Shown here piece by piece: positions 1-5,406 of a stretch of 5,406 nt of DNA (position 1 is its first letter; each line of letters starts with the position of its first letter). The DNA lies in NCBI GenBank assembly GCA_029248335.1, contig JAQWJM010000010.1, positions 1-5,406 of the forward strand. The letters run 5' to 3'. Under the pieces are notes generated by a model. The model was not told the DNA's origin and made no database searches. It worked only from the letters and a program-made list of their open reading frames with translations. A program made the position numbers and the translations under genes. This DNA comes from UBA12014 sp029248335. Its GTDB lineage: Bacteria > Planctomycetota > Phycisphaerae > Phycisphaerales > SM1A02.

Positions 1-83
1 AGGGCGCGGGCGATGAATCCGGCGACGAGCACCGCGATCACGCCGCCGACGGCCCATGGTTCCCACTGCGCCCAGTCGCTCAT
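1..83 (-). CDS. Start of a small membrane-anchored protein (partial, runs off left edge)
   Basis: An ATG at 83-81 on the minus strand opens a reading frame that stays open for 27 codons to the window edge. The visible peptide starts MSDWAQWEPW and continues into a hydrophobic stretch (about residues 11-28, AVGGVIAVLVAGFIARAL) that looks like one N-terminal transmembrane segment or signal anchor. A GAGG motif lies 8 bases before the ATG, and the ATG is only 19 bases after the permease stop codon, so it is probably the last visible gene of the same operon. The family cannot be told from so short a piece. It could be a small accessory membrane subunit of the exporter, or an unrelated single-span protein of the kind with a short Trp-rich N-terminus before its helix. 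The start is fairly secure because spacing, ribosome binding site and hydrophobic profile all agree. Confidence 0.6.
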   Translation of the reverse strand, partial: MSDWAQWEPWAVGGVIAVLVAGFIARA

Positions 84-102
84 CCCGTCAGCCTCGGAGT
101 GG

Positions 103-1474
103 TCACGTCTGCCGGATCCAGCGAAGGAGTTCCAGCGGCGAAGGTGGCTTGCCCCGCATCAGGATGCCCACGCGGAAGACCCGCGAGGCGCCCCACACCA
201 GCACCGCGACCGTGGCGAGGCCGAGCCCGGTGGAGAGCAGCATCTGCCAGATCGGGATCGGTTCGGTCGCGGATCCGATCCGCATGACCATCGCGAAGGG
301 GAGGATCGGTGGCAGCATGCTGCTGACCACCGCCAGCGTTCCGTCCGGATTCTCGGCGATCGGAGCCCAGAGAAGCATCGGCAGGATCATCACGATCATC
401 ACCGGGGCCATGAACGTCTGCGCCTCGCTGAGTTCATTGACCGCGCTGCCGATCGCGGCCATCAGGGCGGCGATGGTGAAGTAGGCGATCAGAAAGAAGA
501 TGACCGCCCACGCGAGGGTGCTCCAGGCGAGAAGATCGGTGGCGGCGAGCGCGGTGAGGGCGGCGATCGCGAGTCCACCGTAAGTGAACAGGATCACCAG
601 CGAGACCAGGGCGAGGCCGAGGATCTTGCCCCACAGCAGTTGCAGCGGTCCGACGGCGCTGAGCACCACTTCGATCACCTTGTTCGATTTCTCCTCGATC
701 GTCGAGGTCAGCAGGAAGTTGCCGGCGGTGAAAGTCGCGATCCAGAGCAGCATCATGAAACCGAAGGGGACGATCATCCGCAGCTTCGACTCCTCGGCGT
801 CGGCGGCGCCGTCCTCGCCGAATCGCCGGACGTCGATCGACGGCCGATCGAGCATCGTCTGGACCTGTTCGAAGTCCTCGCCGGCGGCGATGAACCGGGT
901 CCGGACCGTCGCCGAGCGGACGAGGCCTTCGAGGTCGTTGGTATGTCCGGGAGAGGTGGAGCGGGGGAGGAAGAGCTCGATGTCCGGAAGGTCCTCGTCG
1001 GACGTCGGTGCGGATTCGATCTGTCGGGCGGGCACGACCGCGACGGCGAGCCAGTCACCGTCCCGGGCCTCGGCCTTCAGTCGCTCGATCGTCTCCTCGT
1101 CGTTCGAGGTGAAGCCGGTCGCCGAGACCTCGCCGTAGGGACTCTCGCCGGCCTGCGCGAGGCCCTGGCTGATGAAGCCCGTCCTGTCGTCGATCCCCAG
1201 CCGCTTCATGACGTCCTTCGCTTCCTCGGAGCCGTCGCGTTCCTGCCGTTCGATCACCAGGGCGTCGAAGGTCGGCGCGAATCGTCCGGTCGGGTCGACC
1301 ACCGCGATCGTTCCCTCGAGCGGCTCGGACTGGCTCGCGAGGAGCAACGGGAACAGCAGGAGGCCCGCCCCCATCAGGAGCGGAAGCGCGACCGCGCCGA
1401 AGAGGAACGACTTGGTCAACGCGGTGTGCCGGAACTCCCGCCACGCGATGGTCGCGATCTTCCCGAGGTTCCCG

Positions 1475-1482
<8 letters not shown>
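103..1482 (-). CDS. ABC-2 type transporter permease, NatB-like
   Basis: This 459-residue inner-membrane protein is the membrane half of an ABC exporter. It begins with a cytoplasmic stretch containing IAWREFRHTALTKSF, then a first transmembrane helix at about 26-48. A large extracytoplasmic domain follows (about 50-232), then a block of five or six helices (about 236-256, 286-312, 319-342, 356-376, possibly 384-400, and 412-432). The segment EEKSNKVIEVVLS at 263-275, just after the second helix, is the hallmark of the NatB/YhaP-type ABC-2 family. One helix, a big soluble domain and a C-terminal helix bundle is the usual order in that family. The ATG at 1482 was chosen because it overlaps the end of the ATPase gene by 8 bases (ATGCTTGA); an upstream in-frame extension to 1671 would add an unlikely Pro/Ser/Arg-rich tail inside the ATPase gene. 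NatAB of Bacillus exports sodium, but many relatives have unknown substrates, so the cargo is not assigned here. Confidence 0.93.
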
Positions 1483-2430
<948 letters not shown>

Positions 2431-2434
<4 letters not shown>

Positions 2435-3309
2435 TCGCCGGCGGCGCCGGGATCGGACGTCGGGGTGGCGGGCGCCTCGGCCGCACCATCCTTGGCCTCC
2501 TCTTCGGCTTCGCGGGCCTTCTTGTCCACGACCAGCGCCTTGATCGCGGGCGGGAAGGCGAACGCGGTGGCGGGGATCGCCGCGAAGTCCATCTTGTCGA
2601 CCTCGATGACCTGCTTCTGGCCCATCATCGCCATGCTCATGCGGACCGGGATGTTCAGGCCGTCGAAATCCTTCCAGGCCTCGATGGTCGTGACGATCGG
2701 GATCTCGCCCATCGGCGAGGACTGCACGGTTCGACTCGCGATCATGCGGCCCGTCTTCTCGTCGACCAGCCGGACCTCGCGATCCTTGCCCTTCTCGAGT
2801 TCGAGCACGAAGCAGTCGGTGTCGGCGAATCGCTCGCGGCCGGTGACCTTGACCGAATCCCACATCTTGAAGAGATCGAGATCGCCACGGCTGTTGGCCT
2901 GTCGCTTCATCGAATCGAGCATCGAGCCTTCGAGCAGCTGCGCGCCCGAGGCGGGGTCGATCGACCAGGCCACGCCGTCGTGGAAACCCTGAAGCGACTT
3001 GCCGAAGCCGGCGATGTCGATCTCGATGAGCATGCTTCCCTTGGAGGTCTTGATGCTCATCGGTCCGCCCATGCCCATCGCGGGCATCGAGAACTTGCCG
3101 GTCATCGACGCGGTCGGGTGCTTGGCCAGGGCCTCTTCGCCGCCCTGTGCCTTGATCATCATCGCGACGACCTCCTTGGCGGTCGGCAGGGGGGCGGTCT
3201 TCGCTTCGTCCTGGGCCGGGATCGTGGCGGCACGGGCTTCGAGCCCGAGGCCGCCGGCGAGGCAGGTCATGGTGGCGGCGAGGACGGTGGTGATGGCGGT
3301 TCTTCGCAT
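2431..3309 (-). CDS. Exported LolA-fold-like (outer-membrane lipoprotein-sorting-like) protein
   Basis: This 292-residue protein has a classical signal peptide (MRRTAITTVLAATMTCLAGGLGLEARA) with a likely signal peptidase I cut after ARA at residue 27. The mature part starts with a helix, KEVVAMMIKAQGGEEALAK (45-63). It then alternates short beta strands: GKFSMP near 71, GVAWSIDP near 112, TDCFVLELEKGKDREVRLVDEKTGRM across 164-189, IPIVTTIEAWKDFDGLNIPVRM across 203-223, and a closing AFAFPPAIKALV at 249-260. This pattern (GG-containing helix, DG..W..DP, D..TG, G..IP, F..P) is typical of secreted LolA/LolB-fold proteins often labelled outer membrane lipoprotein-sorting protein. The last 30 residues are an Ala/Glu/Pro tail, probably disordered. 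The ATG at 3309 was chosen for its AGGAG at 9 bases and for placing Arg-Arg at the very N-terminus; a TTG at 3351 would add 14 residues. Its ATGA coupling to the ATPase suggests a role with the exporter, perhaps binding a lipid or lipoprotein. The ligand is unknown. Confidence 0.72.
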
Positions 3310-3487
3310 CGGATACGGCTCCTGTTCAGGCGTGTGTTCGCGGATTCTCAAGTGATCTGGTGAATGGCTGGGACGATCCGGGCGTTCGGTGCGTCGCAGC
3401 GTCGTGAATTCAGTGGATCGAGGCTTCTTGGGAGGATCCGGCGGGACATTTCAGGGGCCGGGTCCTGTGGGTTTCGAAATCGGAAGG
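3310..3487. other. Intergenic gap between the S41 peptidase gene and the exporter operon
   Basis: These 178 bases separate two genes read in the same direction on the minus strand. The gap is longer than any junction inside the exporter cluster, so a separate promoter for that cluster may lie here. I found no convincing one: TTGAGA (3351-3346, minus) resembles a -35 box, but the matching -10 position is poor and overlaps the ribosome binding site. There is also no clear terminator for the peptidase gene, since a short GC-rich inverted repeat at 3452-3467 is not followed by a T-run. Read-through from the peptidase gene into the operon is therefore possible. Confidence 0.5.
3319..3323 (-). promoter_or_regulatory. 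Ribosome binding site of the LolA-like gene
   Basis: The minus strand reads AGGAG here, 9 bases before the ATG at 3309. No comparable site precedes the alternative upstream TTG at 3351, so this decides the start. Confidence 0.7.
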
Positions 3488-5002
3488 TCAGGATTCGGTT
3501 CGTTCCTCGTCGAGGATCCATTCGACGGCGGTGGCGAGGTCGGGATCGCCGACCTCGAGGAGTTCGTCCCGGGTCAGCGCGACCTCGAGATCGGGCTTCA
3601 CGCCGCCACCTTCGATGCTCTCGCCTCCCGGACCGGTGAAATTCGCCATCGCGAACATGAACCGGTCGTCATTCGGAAGGTTGATCACGAGCGCGGGCAG
3701 GGCGGCGCCGGCGGAATTGCGTCCGACGACCGTGGCTCGATCGAGCTGCTGGAGGCCGGCAGCGAAGATCTCGGAGGTGCTCGCGGACGCGTTGTCGATG
3801 ATGATCGCCAACGGGCCGGCGTAGGGCTTCACGAGCCGGCCGTCCGGCGTCGACCGCTGCGGATTGACCCGGAAGTGCATCGTGGTGTCCCGGGTGATCA
3901 TGTCGCCGAGGCTGGCGGCCTCGTCGATGAACTGTCCCGCGATGCCCATGGAAAGCCCACCCACGCCCCCGGGGTTCCCCCGGAGGTCGATGATGAAGCC
4001 GTCCGCGTCACGGTTCTCGTCGACCGCGGCCGCGATCGGCTGCATGATCGGGAACATCCAGACGTTGAACGTCAGCAGGACGATTCGCGGTGTCGGCTCG
4101 CCGTCGACGAGATCCGCCCCGAACGCCTCGAGTTCCTCTCTGGAGAGGACGCGGGAGGTGCATCGGGTGGTCATCGCGGGAAGGTTGCCGAACTTCACGG
4201 CGACGCCGGGCTCGCCGGCGAACCCGAGTTCGACCTCGGTCGACTCGTCATCTCCGTCGAGGAAGGTGAACGTCCGCGTGTCGCCGACCGATCCCATCAT
4301 CGCGGCGTTCAGCATCTGCACCGCTTCGAAGTTCGCGATCGCGGAATCGGCTTCCTTGGCGGCCTCCCTCACCGTGGCGATTCGATCGGAGGGGTCACGC
4401 CCATCGATCTTCCGCAGGCGCCAGCCGGGGCGGATGCCGGCCTGATCGCCGGTGCTACCCTCGCGAACGAAGGCGACGGTCGGGACCTCATCAGCCCAGT
4501 CGAGCCGGATCCCGGTGTTGCCGAGGTCGCCCTCGGGCGCGTCATCCTCCGGCGTCTCTTCGGCCAAGTCGGATTGGATCCCGGTGTTGCCGGGATCGCC
4601 CTCGGTCGTCGATTCCGCGGTCTTCTCGGGGGCGGGAATGATCACGAAGTGCGACTGTCCGAGCTCGTTGAGCATCCGGGAAAGAACGACTCTCACTTCG
4701 TCCTCGGTCCTGGTGTCTTCGACCATGGGTCGGTATTCGAGACGGACGGCATCCCAGTCCACCCCGTTGTGATCGGGATCGAAGTGCTTCTCTTCGATCG
4801 TCTCCCAGACCACGTCGAAGGTCTCGTAGGCCTTCGGCGGCGGTGAGCCGGGACGAGCGCCGGACGCGGTGGCCGTTCCACTGGAGGTCGTCGCCGCTGG
4901 ATCGGATTCCGTGGGTTGTCCCGGCTGGCAGCCCAGAAGGCCGCCGGCCAGCAACAAGGGGGCGATCACGCGTCCGGAGGTCCGGACATCAAACAGCATC
5001 AT
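3488..5002 (-). CDS. Lipoprotein S41-family serine peptidase with PDZ domain
   Basis: This 504-residue protein starts MMLFDVRTSGRVIAPLLLAG and reaches the lipobox LLGC (22-25). Cys25 would be lipidated, and Gln at +2 fits outer-membrane sorting. A Ser/Thr/Pro/Ala-rich linker (26-57) leads to an N-terminal helical S41 domain (about 60-119) ending in MLNELGQSHF, then a PDZ domain (about 158-265, with GNTGIRLDW and GIRPGWRLRKIDG), then the peptidase core (about 306-490) with IIDLRGNPGG (337-346), NASASTSEIFAAGLQ (404-418) and GGGVKPDLEV (465-474). The likely nucleophile is Ser408. The catalytic Lys of the CtpA/Prc subgroup (in FGKG) aligns with Ala433, while His118 and Glu464 are placed like the His and Glu of the tricorn subgroup. 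That alignment is by eye. The start at 5002 has GGGAG 7 bases before it; the next ATG (4999) would also work, and a GTG at 5035 is less likely. The substrate is unknown. Roles could include envelope protein turnover or peptide degradation. Confidence 0.9.
   Translation of the reverse strand: MMLFDVRTSGRVIAPLLLAGGLLGCQPGQPTESDPAATTSSGTATASGARPGSPPPKAYETFDVVWETIEEKHFDPDHNGVDWDAVRLEYRPMVEDTRTEDEVRVVLSRMLNELGQSHFVIIPAPEKTAESTTEGDPGNTGIQSDLAEETPEDDAPEGDLGNTGIRLDWADEVPTVAFVREGSTGDQAGIRPGWRLRKIDGRDPSDRIATVREAAKEADSAIANFEAVQMLNAAMMGSVGDTRTFTFLDGDDESTEVELGFAGEPGVAVKFGNLPAMTTRCTSRVLSREELEAFGADLVDGEPTPRIVLLTFNVWMFPIMQPIAAAVDENRDADGFIIDLRGNPGGVGGLSMGIAGQFIDEAASLGDMITRDTTMHFRVNPQRSTPDGRLVKPYAGPLAIIIDNASASTSEIFAAGLQQLDRATVVGRNSAGAALPALVINLPNDDRFMFAMANFTGPGGESIEGGGVKPDLEVALTRDELLEVGDPDLATAVEWILDEERTES
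4466..4603 (-). repeat. In-frame 69-bp tandem duplication inside the S41 peptidase gene
   Basis: Two neighbouring copies with a period of 69 bp (23 codons) lie at 4535-4603 and 4466-4534. In the protein they read EGDPGNTGIQSDLAEE (134-149) and EGDLGNTGIRLDWADE (157-172), separated by the acidic spacer TPEDDAP. Over the best-matching 48 bases, 39 are identical by hand count, including the shared 16-mer GGATCCCGGTGTTGCC (plus strand) at 4507 and 4576. The second copy forms the first strand of the PDZ domain. The first copy is an extra segment in the linker before it. The remaining bases of each unit are poorly conserved, so the exact unit edges are uncertain. Confidence 0.8.
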
Positions 5003-5009
5003 GGAACGG

Positions 5010-5014
5010 CTCCC
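5010..5014 (-). promoter_or_regulatory. Ribosome binding site of the S41 peptidase gene
   Basis: The minus strand reads GGGAG here, 7 bases before the ATG at 5002 and 10 before the adjacent ATG at 4999. This favours 5002 over the upstream GTG at 5035. Confidence 0.6.
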
Positions 5015-5124
5015 AGGCCTGAGGGTGGCGATCACGTCCCCGGACGATCACGCATCGAATTTCGAGTTCGTCATGGTACCTGACCCGCGAATCGACGGCT
5101 CAACGCATCGGCCTCTCGGCAGCC

Positions 5125-5140
5125 CATTCATCCATTCATC
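5125..5140. repeat. Two adjacent 8-bp direct repeats
   Basis: CATTCATC occurs twice head to tail at 5125-5132 and 5133-5140. The second copy runs into the palindrome at 5135-5148, so the half-site TTCATC is present twice in direct orientation and once inverted. Confidence 0.7.
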
Positions 5141-5148
5141 CGGATGAA
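5135..5148. promoter_or_regulatory. Perfect 14-bp palindrome, candidate operator
   Basis: TTCATCCGGATGAA is its own reverse complement. It lies 90 bases before the metH start codon and just upstream of the candidate metH -35 box. This is a good size and place for a dimeric repressor or activator site serving metH, the divergent peptidase gene, or both. The half-site order (TTCA...TGAA) is the inverse of the TGAA-N5-TTCA site known for MetR, so I do not name a regulator. Confidence 0.4.
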
Positions 5149-5174
5149 CGGTTGAAGGTCGTCTCGAAACCGTT
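5147..5174. repeat. 7-bp inverted repeat, AACGGTT / AACCGTT
   Basis: AACGGTT at 5147-5153 is the exact reverse complement of AACCGTT at 5168-5174, with 14 bases between. It overlaps the end of the 14-bp palindrome and brackets the spacer of the candidate metH promoter. It could be a second operator or a weak stem; the sequence alone does not decide. Confidence 0.45.
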
Positions 5175-5180
5175 TAGCCT
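5152..5180 (+). promoter_or_regulatory. Candidate sigma-70-like promoter for metH
   Basis: TTGAAG at 5152-5157 (4 of 6 to TTGACA) and TAGCCT at 5175-5180 (3 of 6 to TATAAT) are separated by exactly 17 bases. The predicted transcript start near 5187 would give a leader of about 50 bases containing the 5209-5224 hairpin. The -10 match is poor, so this is a tentative call. Confidence 0.3.
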
Positions 5181-5208
5181 GTTCGGTGCCCGATTTGAAT
5201 CGTCCACG

Positions 5209-5224
5209 CCGCCACAGGTGGCGG
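5209..5224 (+). promoter_or_regulatory. Hairpin directly before and into the metH ribosome binding site
   Basis: CCGCCA (5209-5214) pairs with TGGCGG (5219-5224) around the 4-base loop CAGG, giving a fully paired GC-rich 6-bp stem. Its last two bases are the first two of the purine-rich ribosome binding site (5223-5231). It is not followed by a T-run, so it is not a typical terminator. It could modulate translation start. Confidence 0.45.
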
Positions 5225-5231
5225 AGAGGAG
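5223..5231 (+). promoter_or_regulatory. Ribosome binding site of metH
   Basis: GGAGAGGAG ends 7 bases before the ATG at 5239. It is a strong purine-rich site that fixes the start codon of the downstream gene. Confidence 0.8.
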
Positions 5232-5238
5232 CCGAAAC

Positions 5239-5406
5239 ATGGCCACCAGTCCGTTGCTTGAAGCGCTGACCCGCCGAGTCCTCGTTCTGGACGGGGCGAT
5301 GGGAACGAGCTTGCAGTCGTGCCCGGACTGCCGGATGGACGACTGGCTCGGCCGCGAGAACTGCTCGGAGATCCTGACCAAGTCCCGTCCGGACATGATC
5401 CAGCGC
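5239..5406 (+). CDS. metH: Methionine synthase (B12-dependent), N-terminal part of homocysteine-binding domain (partial)
   Basis: The first 56 codons are visible and stay open to the window edge. The peptide begins MATSPLLEALTRRVLVLDGA; VLVLDGAMGTSLQ (14-26) is the opening strand and loop of the homocysteine S-methyltransferase TIM barrel. DWLGRENCSEIL (35-46) and SRPDMIQR (49-56) match the following MetH segments. In MetH this zinc-dependent domain binds homocysteine, which accepts the methyl group carried by cobalamin from methyltetrahydrofolate to form methionine in the cytoplasm. The Cys ligands for zinc lie further along and are not in view. A CPDC motif (28-31) occurs where many homologues have none that I recall; its meaning is unclear. 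The start is supported by the strong ribosome binding site. Since only the first domain's beginning is seen, a shorter homocysteine S-methyltransferase or a fusion with methylenetetrahydrofolate reductase remains possible. Confidence 0.82.
   Translation, partial: MATSPLLEALTRRVLVLDGAMGTSLQSCPDCRMDDWLGRENCSEILTKSRPDMIQR

Larger units (their letters stand above)
5003..5238. other. Divergent intergenic region between the S41 peptidase gene and metH
   Basis: The 236 bases between the two divergent start codons must hold the promoters for both directions. The right half (5125-5238) is rich in repeats and dyads, listed separately. For the minus strand the best I see is TTGAGC (5103-5098) with TACCAT (5078-5073), spaced 19 bases, which is only a weak match. 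I recognise no known riboswitch: there are no clear B12-box, SAM-I or SAH riboswitch conserved cores. Confidence 0.55.

Noticed and set aside
2435..2863. In-frame upstream extension of the ATPase gene
   Set aside because: The added residues are Arg/Gly-rich and overlap the LolA-like gene; the ATG at 2434 has ATGA coupling and gives a normal ABC N-terminus.
3323..3351. Possible promoter TTGAGA / TGAACA before the LolA-like gene
   Set aside because: The -10 hexamer matches only 2 of 6 consensus bases and the transcript would start after the ribosome binding site.
3452..3467. Possible terminator after the S41 peptidase gene (CAGGGGCCGGGTCCTG)
   Set aside because: Only four firm base pairs form on the minus strand and no T-run follows, so it does not qualify as an intrinsic terminator.
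3389..4846. A 485-codon open frame on the plus strand opposite the S41 peptidase
   Set aside because: It is charged and low in complexity, has no recognisable motif, and lies antisense to a gene with clear S41 motifs.
5139..5238. Known riboswitch upstream of metH
   Set aside because: I looked for B12-box, SAM-I and SAH conserved cores and saw none; only a simple hairpin is present.
5136..5396. An 86-codon minus-strand frame over the metH start and leader
   Set aside because: It is antisense to a well-matched MetH N-terminus and shows no motif or good ribosome binding site.

Overview
This 5.4 kb window is GC-rich, densely coding bacterial DNA. It carries two transcription units that diverge from an intergenic region at about 5003-5238. 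The gene content fits a Gram-negative-type bacterium: a lipoprotein with a classical lipobox and Gln at +2, an exported LolA-like protein, and cobalamin-type methionine synthase. The MetH N-terminus (the ENCSEIL...RPD block) and the mix of S41 peptidase with LolA-like secreted proteins remind me of Planctomycetota, possibly Phycisphaerae. That placement is an impression from memory, not a search result.

Minus strand, read right to left. First comes a lipoprotein S41-family peptidase with a PDZ domain (5002 to 3488). After a 178-bp gap comes a tightly packed cluster: an exported LolA-fold-like protein (3309 to 2431), a NatA-type ABC ATPase (2434 to 1475), a NatB-type ABC-2 permease (1482 to 103), and the first 27 codons of a small membrane-anchored protein that runs off the left edge (83 to 1). 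The junctions are a 4-bp ATGA overlap, an 8-bp ATGCTTGA overlap and a 19-bp gap, so these four genes very probably form one translationally coupled operon. The ATPase and permease form an exporter, and the LolA-like protein is a candidate periplasmic partner.

Plus strand. At the right edge lies the start of metH, the homocysteine-binding domain of B12-dependent methionine synthase (5239 onward, 56 codons visible). It has a strong ribosome binding site. Its leader holds a perfect 14-bp palindrome, a spaced 7-bp inverted repeat, a weak sigma-70-like promoter, and a 6-bp hairpin that runs into the ribosome binding site.

No tRNA, rRNA, CRISPR array, insertion sequence or phage gene is visible. 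The most notable points are the LolA-like/NatAB coupling, the S41 peptidase that lacks the usual catalytic Lys but keeps a candidate His and Glu, an in-frame 23-residue duplication at the edge of its PDZ domain, and the structured metH leader. I see no clear evidence of a wholly new system.
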